A stretch of DNA of 64,000 nucleotides, from positions 1 to 64,000 of the forward strand of contig NZ_JAIQWX010000010.1 of NCBI RefSeq assembly GCF_020164475.1. The letters run 5' to 3'. This stretch comes from Pseudomonas sp. REP124 (GTDB lineage Bacteria > Pseudomonadota > Gammaproteobacteria > Pseudomonadales > Pseudomonadaceae). The notes below the pieces were generated by a model, which did no database searches, was not told the DNA's origin, and worked only from the letters and a program-made list of their open reading frames with translations. Position 1 is the stretch's first letter. Each line of letters starts with the position of its first letter. Below, piece by piece: positions 56,861-64,000 of this stretch. The translations under genes and the position numbers were made by a program.

Positions 56861-57661
56861 TTAACGGGGATTTTCGTGGAGACAGATGATGTGCGGGTCG
56901 TCGTTCCAGTGGGGGAAACGCTCGGCGATCTGCGGGTCGTGGCCGGGGATGACGTGGTCTTCGCCATCGGCCAGACGATCGATTTCAGCGAACGCTTCGA
57001 GGGTTTGCGACAGGTCGTCGAGGATCGGAAACGGGCTGCGTTCGCGAATGTTGACCCACAGGTGCGCCGCATCCGACGCCAGCACAATCCAGCCCCGCGC
57101 GGTATTGACTCGCACCACCTGACTGCCCGGCGTGTGCCCGCCCACCGCATGCAAGGTCACGCCGGGCAACACCTCGGCGGTGCCACGGTGCAGGCGCATA
57201 CGCCCTTCGAACAGCGGCGGCAGCGCCGACATCACGTCCTCGACTTCATAGGTTTTGTTCACCGTGCGATGGGCCATTTTCGGCCCGGTGCAGAAGCGCA
57301 ATTCGGCCTCCTGCAGATGCACCGTCGCCTTGGGAAACAGGGCGAGATTGCCGGCGTGGTCCCAATGCAGATGAGTGAGGATCAGCTGCTCGACCTGCGT
57401 CGGATCGATGTCCAGCTGACGTAGGGATTCTTCCGGCAGACGAAACATCTGACGGTTGCGCCGATCAGCCGTGGCCGGTTGAAAGCAGGTGTCGACCACG
57501 ATCACCTGCTGCTGATTGCGGATCACCCAGAAGTAGTAATCCAGGGGCATCGGCGCATTCGGATCGCCACAGCAGGCGTCGTAGAGAAAATTCTCTTTGG
57601 CGGTGCGCTGGGCATTGGCGCCGACACGGATGGCGAACACTTCGTACTCGGGAACGGACAT
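56861..57661 (-). CDS. MBL-fold metallo-hydrolase (AHL-lactonase-like)
   Basis: 266 residues with the zinc motif HLHWDH at 97-102 (THLHWDHAGN), then GHTPGSQ and SDAAHLW for the other ligands. It resembles N-acyl-homoserine-lactonase-type hydrolases but the substrate cannot be told from motifs. Last gene of the leftward cluster, 14 bases after the AurF-like gene, so it may process a pathway product or serve in self-protection. Confidence 0.87.
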   Translation of the reverse strand: MSVPEYEVFAIRVGANAQRTAKENFLYDACCGDPNAPMPLDYYFWVIRNQQQVIVVDTCFQPATADRRNRQMFRLPEESLRQLDIDPTQVEQLILTHLHWDHAGNLALFPKATVHLQEAELRFCTGPKMAHRTVNKTYEVEDVMSALPPLFEGRMRLHRGTAEVLPGVTLHAVGGHTPGSQVVRVNTARGWIVLASDAAHLWVNIRERSPFPILDDLSQTLEAFAEIDRLADGEDHVIPGHDPQIAERFPHWNDDPHIICLHENPR

Positions 57662-57675
57662 ACGATTCTCCAGAT

Positions 57676-58635
57676 TCAGGCGGCGGCGTTGGTTTTGAGG
57701 GTCGGGCGGAAATCGAAGTCGATCAGCTCGCTGATCCCAAGGTCCTGGGCCAACTTATGCAGGCCGCTGTAGTCGCGCATGATGGTCGCGTTCTTGCTGC
57801 CCTCGCGGGTGTCGGCAATGATCTGCGCGGCGTCCTCGACCCCGAGCTGAGTCAGAATCGCCTCCCACATCGAGTAGTCCTGGGCGACAAAGGCACTCAG
57901 TGCCACCGACAAGGTCTGTGCGAAAAATCCCTGCTGCTCAGGCTGCATGTTGGCGTACATGACCTTGGCCACTTCGGCCAGCACCTTGCTGTGGGCGTAC
58001 TCGTCGCGGTTGTGCAACTCGGCCACGCGGCGGTTTTGCGGCTGAATGCTCTGGTCATCCGCCAGCAGGTCCAGATAGGCGTTGACGCTGATCTCGGCCA
58101 CCACCGCGAAGGTGATCGCCGCCAGGTCTTTCTGCCACTGCTCGGACAGGGTTTCCCGCAGGGCCTGCAAGCGCAGGTAGGTCACGGACGGCGGCAGGTC
58201 CAGGTCCTGATCGATGGCGCGCTCCAGCTTGGTTCGCTCGATGGCCCGCAGGTGCATGAGCGTGTGGTAGTGCTCGTCGATCAGGGTCTGCTGCATGGCC
58301 TCGCGAAAGTGCCAGTTGTCCTTGCCCAGGTATTGATTGGCGATGACGCTCAGGGCCGGGTTGACCACATGTTCCTCGGCGGTGACGGTGCGCAGGTTGT
58401 AGCCGATCCAGCCCCAGGTCACCACGTTGCTCTTGAGGTCGTCGCTCAAGGCCTGGAATTTTGGGTGGTGAAAAAACGGCACCATTCGCTCCGGGTAATC
58501 CGGGCGTGCCGGGTCGAAGACTTCCTCGACCGAGGTCTTTTCCGGCGAGCAGACCGTAGCCCGTCGGGTCCAGGCCTGGTTGAGCCGCACGACCAGTTGA
58601 TGATCGACCTTGGCGATCTCGATTGCTGTTTGCAT
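57676..58635 (-). CDS. AurF-type diiron N-oxygenase
   Basis: 319 residues of the p-aminobenzoate N-oxygenase family. The metal ligands known for AurF (E101, E136, H139, E196, H223, E227, H230) all have counterparts with almost the same spacing: E87/88 in TAEEHVVNP, E121 and H124 in DEHYH, E181 in AEISVN, H208, E212 and H215 in HNRDEYAHS. AurF oxidises amines to hydroxylamine or nitro groups. Relatives occur in ham, mgo and pvf-type pathways. Here it follows a TauD-type dioxygenase gene by 67 bases. Substrate amine unknown. Confidence 0.9.
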   Translation of the reverse strand: MQTAIEIAKVDHQLVVRLNQAWTRRATVCSPEKTSVEEVFDPARPDYPERMVPFFHHPKFQALSDDLKSNVVTWGWIGYNLRTVTAEEHVVNPALSVIANQYLGKDNWHFREAMQQTLIDEHYHTLMHLRAIERTKLERAIDQDLDLPPSVTYLRLQALRETLSEQWQKDLAAITFAVVAEISVNAYLDLLADDQSIQPQNRRVAELHNRDEYAHSKVLAEVAKVMYANMQPEQQGFFAQTLSVALSAFVAQDYSMWEAILTQLGVEDAAQIIADTREGSKNATIMRDYSGLHKLAQDLGISELIDFDFRPTLKTNAAA

Positions 58636-58702
58636 GACGCGATACCTGTAGGACGCGTACCCGCTAACGGGTACGCAAAAAGAAAAATGAGCGCCGGAAA
58701 AA

Positions 58703-59461
58703 TCAGGCCAGCCAGTAGCGGGTCAGGTGCCGCGCCGGGTCGGTGTAGCGACTGCGGGCGTGGATCATCCGCCAGTTGTCCCAGATCAGCATGCAGCCTT
58801 CGGGGATCAGCACCGGGGTGTTGTGCTCGATGAAATACGCCTCGCCAAGCACCGCGAATTTGGCCAGCGGCGAGCTGTTGTTGCTCACTTGGGACTGTTC
58901 CAGTGCTTGCTTGGAGGGGTTCACATCACCGTAGTGAAACTGGTTGTAGCTGAAGCGGAAAATGTCGCCGTCCTCGGTGGGCGTGAGGATGTATTCCTTG
59001 ACTCGGGTTTGTGCAGGCTCGCCCGGTTTGGCCGTGGCGACGAACTCCACCGGCGTGTCATCCAGCCATTCGCGTAGCTCCGGCTCGCTGCGCTCCAGCG
59101 ACTTCAGAAACTCATAACCATCCACCAATCCCGTGTGCCCGCCACCACAAGTTGCCTGCTTATGGCAATGCAGCGCCAGGTAGCGCGGCGGCGGGCCGTA
59201 CACCGGTGCCTCGGTGTGCGGGCCGATACCGTTCATGCTCTGGGAATACGGCAGGTCTTCGTAACCCGGCTTGCGGGTGATGGCGAAAGCGGTCTGGCCG
59301 TTGAACTGCGGAATGACCGGACCGAACTCGTGCAATGCTCCTACAACGTCATGGGCGAATTCGCCGGGGGTCAGGACAGTCCAGCCGCGGGACGACAACT
59401 CGTCATGGCGATGGCCCAGCGAGACGTAAGGTTTGGACGCAACAATCCCTGGATTTGACAT
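58703..59461 (-). CDS. TauD/TfdA-family 2-oxoglutarate-Fe(II) dioxygenase
   Basis: 252 residues. The iron facial triad is visible: H-x-E in GPHTEAPV (about 83-85) and the distal His in MIHARSRYTD (about 234), with the 2OG-binding Arg in RHLTRYWL. Uses Glu where many members have Asp. Probably hydroxylates or otherwise oxidises a C-H bond of an amino-acid intermediate. Part of the leftward cluster, 18 bases after the class IV aminotransferase gene. Confidence 0.87.
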   Translation of the reverse strand: MSNPGIVASKPYVSLGHRHDELSSRGWTVLTPGEFAHDVVGALHEFGPVIPQFNGQTAFAITRKPGYEDLPYSQSMNGIGPHTEAPVYGPPPRYLALHCHKQATCGGGHTGLVDGYEFLKSLERSEPELREWLDDTPVEFVATAKPGEPAQTRVKEYILTPTEDGDIFRFSYNQFHYGDVNPSKQALEQSQVSNNSSPLAKFAVLGEAYFIEHNTPVLIPEGCMLIWDNWRMIHARSRYTDPARHLTRYWLA

Positions 59462-59479
59462 GGTGAGATTCCTGGCGGT

Positions 59480-60355
59480 TTATCCGGCGTTGACGGTTGA
59501 GGTGTAGGCGGCGATCAGTTCGCGGCAGGCATTGCCCGGCTGATAGTGATGCTCGTCGATGCTTTGCACCGGCGTGACTTCGGCGGCGGTGCCTGTCAGA
59601 AAACACTCTTCGAAGTCGCCCAGTTGCGTAGGCAAAATCGTGGTTTCGACCACCTGATAGTCCAGGGCCTTCGCCAGCCCGATGACGGTCTGACGGGTGA
59701 TGCCATCGAGGAAGCAATCCGGCAGCGGCGTGTACAAAGTCCGCCCTTTGACGAAGAACACATTGGCGCTGGTGGCCTCGGCGACATGCCCCCGCCAGTC
59801 GAGCATCAGGGCATCGTGGAAGCCGTTGTCTTCCGCATCGTGCTTGCTCAGCGTGGCGATCTGGTAATGCCCGGACGCCTTGGCTTCAAAGGGGCTGCTG
59901 TTGGGTGGAGGACGACGCCACGCGGCAGTCTTCAAGCGAATGCCGGCCATGCGCGCCGCCGGGTCGAAGTAGCTCGGCCACTGCCAGCAGGCGATTGCCA
60001 CATGGATGCGATTGAAGCGCGCCGAGGTGGAAATCATCTCGCTGCCGCGCCAGGCCACCGGCCGCAGGTAGCCCTCGACCACCTTGTTGCGCTTGAGCAA
60101 TTCATGGCTGGCCGCTTCCAGCTCCTCAAGGTCGAACGGGATGACAAAATCCATCAGCTGCGCCGAGCGATACAGCCGCTCGGTGTGTTCACGCAGCTTG
60201 AAGATCCTGCCGTTGTACACCCGCTCCCCTTCATAGACCGTGCTTGCGTAATGCAAGCCGTGGGTCAGTACGTGCAGACGCGCCTGGGACCACTCGACGA
60301 ACTCGCCGTCGAGCCAGATCACCCCTTCGCGTTGATCAAACGGGATACTGCTCAT
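59480..60355 (-). CDS. Class IV aminotransferase (IlvE/BCAT family)
   Basis: 291 residues of fold-type IV PLP aminotransferases. Motifs: WLDGEFVEW, THGLHYASTVYEGERVY, the lysine region FEAKASGHYQIATL, LDWRGHVAEATSANVFFV, and the PLP phosphate loops LDGITRQTVIGLA and FLTGTAAEVTPV. Close in length to branched-chain aminotransferase; in this cluster it may act on an unusual substrate. 31 bases after the KamA-like gene. Confidence 0.88.
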   Translation of the reverse strand: MSSIPFDQREGVIWLDGEFVEWSQARLHVLTHGLHYASTVYEGERVYNGRIFKLREHTERLYRSAQLMDFVIPFDLEELEAASHELLKRNKVVEGYLRPVAWRGSEMISTSARFNRIHVAIACWQWPSYFDPAARMAGIRLKTAAWRRPPPNSSPFEAKASGHYQIATLSKHDAEDNGFHDALMLDWRGHVAEATSANVFFVKGRTLYTPLPDCFLDGITRQTVIGLAKALDYQVVETTILPTQLGDFEECFLTGTAAEVTPVQSIDEHHYQPGNACRELIAAYTSTVNAG

Positions 60356-60386
60356 GTCCTTATCTCCCCATTGTTCTAGAAATTTC

Positions 60387-61739
60387 CTACGCCGTTTGCA
60401 GCAGTACCGGTATCAATTCCGGCGTCTGTTCCAGCAATCGCTCAGGCTCGGTCTGAAAGAAAAACCCGCGTTCGCCAAAGGCCGGGCGCAACTGGTCGAA
60501 CCAGGTCGCCTGCGGGTCGAAACGCGCATAGAAGGTGCGCAACACCCATTGCGGATCCCGGGCCTGGAGGAACTGCAGCACGAAGACTTTTTCCCCGGCG
60601 ACGGTCTCGATGCCGTTGATCAATACCTTGCCGTAGAAGGTGCTCATGGACGGACCGCGCACCGTCCGCGCCAGCCCCGACACCGTGCGGTACGCCGCCT
60701 GGAAGATCTCGAACGCCCGCGCCAGCGGCATTGCGAAGTAATGACTGGGGCCGGTGTCGCGTTCGACGAACATGTAATAAGGCACCGCTCCCAGGCGCAC
60801 GCCTTCGGTCCACAACGCCGCCCAGTCTTCCGGGTTCTCGTTGATATGGCGGATCACCGGCGCCTGCATGCGCACGGTCGCGCCGGTCGAGCGAATGCGT
60901 TCCACCGCTTGCCGGGCGATGTCCTGGCGCAGCTCCACCGGGTGGTTGTAGTGGCCCATGACCGAGAGGTTTTTCCCCGCCACGACAATCCGCCGAAACA
61001 GCTCGAGCAACTCCGGCGCATCCTTGTCGCTGACAAATCGCTGCGGCCAATACGCCACGGATTTAGTGCCGATACGGATGCTTTTCAGGTGCGGCAATTC
61101 CAGCAGCGGTTCGATGTAACTGGCCAGCGAACGGGTGTTCATGATCATCGGATCGCCCCCGGTGATCAGCACATCGGTGACTTGCGGATGCACCCGCAGG
61201 TAGCTCACCAGCTCCTGGGATTCCCGGGCGTTGAATTTGAGTTCTTCCTCACCGATGAACTGCGCCCAGCGGAAACAGAAGGTGCAGTACGCGTGACAGG
61301 TCTGACCGGCGCCGGGGAAAAACAGCACGGTCTCGCGGTACTTGTGCTGAATGCCCGGCAGGACTTTTCCGTCGAGGGTGGCGTTGTTGTGCGTCAGCTG
61401 CCCAGCCGGATGCGGATTCATGCGCAGCCAGATCGCCTCGATCTTGCGCTTGATGGCCGCGCTGTCGTCCAGTTCGATCAACTGCTTGAGCGCGGCGTAT
61501 TCGTCCGGCAGCAACATGTCCTTGTGGGGAAAGGTCATACGGAAAATCGGATCATCCGGAATATTGTCCCAGTCGATCAGCGTCCCCAGCACGTATTCGT
61601 TGGTGCGAAACGGCATGACCCGGGCCACAACCGTCATGGCTTCCTGCAGCTGCGGCGTCAGCTTGTTCCAGTACGGCGTATCGCGAATGGTGCGTGAGTT
61701 ATAGGGTTTGTATCTTTCGTGCTCCGACAGTCCCTGCAT
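60387..61739 (-). CDS. KamA-family radical SAM aminomutase
   Basis: 450 residues. Radical SAM CxxxCxxC is C148-x3-C152-x2-C155 (QTCHAYCTFCFRW), followed by VLITGGDPMIM (SAM contact). The C-terminal FYGKVLI may hold the PLP lysine as in lysine 2,3-aminomutase, but that assignment is by eye. Family members (lysine, glutamate, arginine 2,3-aminomutases) move the alpha-amino group to the beta carbon. Product would be a beta-amino acid that could feed the N-oxygenase. Confidence 0.87.
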   Translation of the reverse strand: MQGLSEHERYKPYNSRTIRDTPYWNKLTPQLQEAMTVVARVMPFRTNEYVLGTLIDWDNIPDDPIFRMTFPHKDMLLPDEYAALKQLIELDDSAAIKRKIEAIWLRMNPHPAGQLTHNNATLDGKVLPGIQHKYRETVLFFPGAGQTCHAYCTFCFRWAQFIGEEELKFNARESQELVSYLRVHPQVTDVLITGGDPMIMNTRSLASYIEPLLELPHLKSIRIGTKSVAYWPQRFVSDKDAPELLELFRRIVVAGKNLSVMGHYNHPVELRQDIARQAVERIRSTGATVRMQAPVIRHINENPEDWAALWTEGVRLGAVPYYMFVERDTGPSHYFAMPLARAFEIFQAAYRTVSGLARTVRGPSMSTFYGKVLINGIETVAGEKVFVLQFLQARDPQWVLRTFYARFDPQATWFDQLRPAFGERGFFFQTEPERLLEQTPELIPVLLQTA

Positions 61740-61769
61740 GGCAGCGCTCCTGGTGTTGGCTGGCAGTGA

Positions 61770-62414
61770 TTACTGAATGGCCGGCGCTACGCGCTCTATG
61801 TCCATCCATGCCCGAACGCTGTCGCGGTCCCATTGGCGGCGCACGTAGGCCGCAAGCCGGGCCGGTACCGGATCACCGTTGGCCACCAGGCGGTTGAGCA
61901 TGATTGCCAGGTCGGTGTCGGCGATGCTCCAGTCGCCGAACAGGTTCTCGGCTCCCTCCTCCAGCAAGTGATCGGCGACGAAGAACAGGCGATCCGCTGC
62001 GGCTCGGGCCTCATCGGAAAGCGCGGTGTCTTTCTTTCCGAAGTACACCAGGTCAAACGGGCGCTCCTTGCGCACCACCAGCAGATCGCTGCGCAACCAG
62101 GCCTGAAGCTGACGGGCGCGGGCCCGTTGCTTGAGGTCCTGGGGATAGAGTTTTTTATGGCCCGGGGAGAGTTCTTCCAGGTATTCGGCGATGGCGGAAG
62201 ATTCCGACAGGGCGAAATTATCGTGAACTAATGTGGGGACTTTGCAGGTCAGCGAAATATCCCGGTAATTCGCTTGATAGTTCTCTTTGGCTTTCAAATC
62301 CACTTTTACAAAGTCGAATGAAAGTTGTTTTTCCTTGAGAGCAACAAAAGCCGACATCGCAAACGCGCTAATAAAGTCCGCACCGACATACAGTTTGAGT
62401 TTTCGGTTTTCCAT
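61770..62414 (-). CDS. Glutathione S-transferase (YfcF-like)
   Basis: 214 residues matching E. coli YfcF in length and pattern: N-terminal thioredoxin-like domain (LYVGADFISAFAMSAFVALKEK), the glutathione Glu-binding FALSESSAIAEYLEE, RARARQLQAWLRSDL, and the C-terminal FGDWSIADTDLAIMLNRL. ATG 62414 follows GGAG with six-base spacing; an ATG four codons earlier overlaps that GGAG. 31 bases before the KamA gene. Could detoxify a reactive pathway intermediate. Confidence 0.9.
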   Translation of the reverse strand: MENRKLKLYVGADFISAFAMSAFVALKEKQLSFDFVKVDLKAKENYQANYRDISLTCKVPTLVHDNFALSESSAIAEYLEELSPGHKKLYPQDLKQRARARQLQAWLRSDLLVVRKERPFDLVYFGKKDTALSDEARAAADRLFFVADHLLEEGAENLFGDWSIADTDLAIMLNRLVANGDPVPARLAAYVRRQWDRDSVRAWMDIERVAPAIQ

Positions 62415-62571
62415 AGAACACTCCATTGCAATGGCTGCATTGATAAATCTGCATTGGAAGTGATCGTATTAAGTTGACTGGGGGCTGGATAGATACAGAA
62501 TTTGTGAGTTTCAATCGATACAGAAAGTCTGCGGACGAAGCGATTTGTAGCAGCTGGCGAAGCCTGCGCCC

Positions 62572-62676
62572 CCTGTAGGAGCGAGCTTGCTCGCGATGGT
62601 GGTCAACGATAACGCTGGCGTCCTGACACCCAGCGGTGTCCTGTCTTCCATCGCGAGCAAGCTCGCTCCTACAGGG
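62572..62676. repeat. REP pair (inverted)
   Basis: CTGTAGGAGCGAGCTTGCTCGC and inverted GCGAGCAAGCTCGCTCCTACAG; a single REP-like half precedes it (about 62546-62568). It separates the cupin gene from the GST gene within the cluster. Confidence 0.9.
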
Positions 62677-62687
62677 GGGCGTGGGAA

Positions 62688-63146
62688 TTAGAGGGAGGTG
62701 TTGGAGAGTTGGGCCATTTGCGGCATGTTGCTCATGTTGAGCATGGCCAGAGGCTCGGTTTTGCTGGTGTTGACGAAGCCGTGCCGGGTCCAGGCCGGTA
62801 CCAGCAGCACGTCGCCAGGGCTGACGCTGACTTCATCGGCACCTTCCAGGGTCAGGGTGCCGCTGCCGGCCTGAATGATGAACAGGTGCCACCAGGCATG
62901 GGCATGACCGACCAATGTCGAGCCTGGAATCAGCCATTGCATGGAGACCGCCATCCCGGGTGTCAGCCTGCAACCTTCGGGGCTGTTGTCGTGGGCCAGC
63001 GCGACGATATCGACGTCGCTGTCCGTCAGACTCTGACGTATGTCCGTCAGTTCGCCCTGCTTCCAAACCCGCGCACCGATCGGCGGGTTATTCAAACTCT
63101 GGCGAAAATCCTTATATGAAAAGAACCCACCTTGAACGTTATTCAT
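62688..63146 (-). CDS. Cupin-domain protein
   Basis: 152 residues with a single cupin barrel in the C-terminal half: HAHAWWHLFIIQAGSGTLTLEG, and VSPGDVLLVPAWTRHGFVN. Metal ligands would be the His residues of the HAHAWWH segment and the distal His. Could be an oxygenase, isomerase or sensor. Starts at ATG 63146 (MNNVQGG). Cupins accompany AurF-type enzymes in some N-N bond forming pathways, so a pathway role is plausible but unproven. Confidence 0.8.
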   Translation of the reverse strand: MNNVQGGFFSYKDFRQSLNNPPIGARVWKQGELTDIRQSLTDSDVDIVALAHDNSPEGCRLTPGMAVSMQWLIPGSTLVGHAHAWWHLFIIQAGSGTLTLEGADEVSVSPGDVLLVPAWTRHGFVNTSKTEPLAMLNMSNMPQMAQLSNTSL

Positions 63147-63229
63147 CGGCAAATACCAACTGTCTGGTGACTTGAATCACCAGACACTAGGACAACAACT
63201 TGCAACTGTAAAGCCAAGACTTTAATCAA

Positions 63230-63724
63230 TTACAGAACCGCAGGACGCAGCGCCGCGATCATATCAACTTCCACTGCGGCATTTTTCGGCAATTGATAAA
63301 CACCGACCGTGGTTCTCGTATGTTTACCGGCATCACCCAGCACATGGCTGATGACATCCGAGGCGCCGTTTGCCACGTCACTGAGATCGACGAAGTCCGC
63401 CGTGCACTTCACATACACGTTCATCCGGATCAGCGCCTTGACCTTGTCCAGCGAACCCACGGCGTCGACGATCAGCGCCAGGCCGCGCAACGCACTGATG
63501 CTCGCCGCCGCCTGTGCGTCCGCCATGCTCAGGTCCAGGCCGACCCGGCCCGGATAGAGGATCTTGCCATCCATGCGCGGCACCAGGCCGCTGATGTACA
63601 GCTCATCGTGGTGGCGGATCAGCGGGGTGTAACGGCCGCCAACGGTGTTCTCGCCATAGATGTCGAAACCGAACTCCTTGGCCAGGGCGATGAAGCGCTC
63701 ATCACAGGTCATGTGTTCAATCAT
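63230..63724 (-). CDS. RidA/YjgF-family protein
   Basis: 164 residues, slightly longer than typical RidA (about 130). Pattern: PLIRHHDELYISGLVPRMDGKI, LRGLALIVDAVGSLDKVKALIRMNVYVKC, TTVGVYQLPKNAAVEVDMIAAL. The C-terminal Glu of AVEVDMIAA fits the family. The catalytic Arg of classical RidA sits in the last third (here TRTTVGV). Related proteins hydrolyse reactive enamine/imine intermediates released by PLP enzymes. 49 bases after the partial gene. Confidence 0.85.
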   Translation of the reverse strand: MIEHMTCDERFIALAKEFGFDIYGENTVGGRYTPLIRHHDELYISGLVPRMDGKILYPGRVGLDLSMADAQAAASISALRGLALIVDAVGSLDKVKALIRMNVYVKCTADFVDLSDVANGASDVISHVLGDAGKHTRTTVGVYQLPKNAAVEVDMIAALRPAVL

Positions 63725-63773
63725 TTACCCAATCCTCTTGATCAATACTGCTGAAAACTTCGATCCCTGTGAC

Positions 63774-64000
63774 TTAACCTGCTGCCCTCACGGGCGGCTC
63801 CAGACTGGTGATCCCTGTGTTTGATTCGATGGCCTGCGCCAGACGCAGCAGGTCATTGCTCAGCTGCTCGTAGTGCTCGTTGAACAGCACGATGTGGCCG
63901 ATGAACGAGAAGTTGTCCTTCACCAGCGCGGACACCGAATCACCAATACGCTTGGCGAACTTGGCCTCTACGACTTCGATATTCAGCGAGCGGGCCAGGA
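63774..64000 (-). CDS. Partial gene, C-terminus of unidentified cluster protein
   Basis: On the minus strand the frame that ends at TAA 63774-63776 stays open to the window edge (75 codons). The visible C-terminus reads LARSLNIEVVEAKFAKRIGD, then SVSALVKDNF, GHIVLFNEHYEQL and RLAQAIESNTGITSLEPP. It is helical and amphipathic, unlike a signal or membrane sequence. No family recognised. It is the most upstream visible gene of the amino-acid cluster, so more genes lie beyond the edge. Confidence 0.6.
   Translation of the reverse strand, partial: LARSLNIEVVEAKFAKRIGDSVSALVKDNFSFIGHIVLFNEHYEQLSNDLLRLAQAIESNTGITSLEPPVRAAG

Overview
The window is a contiguous piece of a Pseudomonas chromosome, most likely from the P. 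fluorescens group. The evidence is the gene order (isc - ndk - rlmN - pilW - rodZ - ispG - hisS - bamB - der, and yajC - secDF beside tgt - queA), high GC with Pseudomonas codon use, a DUF3077 gene, and about a dozen paired REP hairpins of the type typical of fluorescent pseudomonads.

Layout. 1-4.2 kb: possible edge gene, leuA with a Leu-containing upstream mini-ORF, omega-amidase and methionine aminotransferase. 4.3-19.5 kb: a long leftward housekeeping block, read from right to left as iscR-S-U-A-hscB-hscA-fdx-iscX, ndk, rlmN, pilW, rodZ, ispG, hisS, a YfgM-like gene, bamB and der. It is headed by a promoter with two IscR-like operators. 19.7-28.6 kb: cysE, trmJ, suhB, a glycine-zipper protein, secF, secD, yajC, tgt and queA. 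28.7 kb: tRNA-Leu(CAA).

28.8-36.3 kb is the accessory part. It has an AT-richer two-gene ATPase/nuclease-like pair (candidate anti-phage system), a region resembling the RNA-based immunity region of satellite phage P4 ahead of a DUF3077 gene, a divergent PagP-like protein, a PH-domain protein, a short RHS protein with a PARP-like ADP-ribosyltransferase tail, and a DUF3077 remnant.

36.3-41.4 kb: fdsG-B-A-D, a soluble NAD-dependent molybdenum formate dehydrogenase, behind a strongly structured leader. 41.5-51.7 kb: ion channel, small envelope proteins, PhoD-like phosphatase, kinase-like P-loop protein, class III aminotransferase with divergent LysR regulator, diguanylate cyclase, and a periplasmic methionine-sulfoxide repair group (msrA, DipZ-like thiol transporter, msrB). 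51.8-56.8 kb: two-component system, hypothetical protein, MocR regulator.

56.9-64.0 kb: a leftward run of at least nine genes (partial gene, RidA, cupin, YfcF-like GST, KamA-type radical SAM aminomutase, class IV aminotransferase, TauD-type dioxygenase, AurF-type diiron N-oxygenase, metallo-hydrolase). It looks like an unassigned pathway for making or modifying an unusual amino acid. It runs off the right edge, so its first genes are not visible.

Four items deserve most attention: the amino-acid-modifying cluster, the ATPase/nuclease-like pair, the P4-immunity-like RNA region, and the structured fds leader. All functional claims rest on motif reading; no database search was run.
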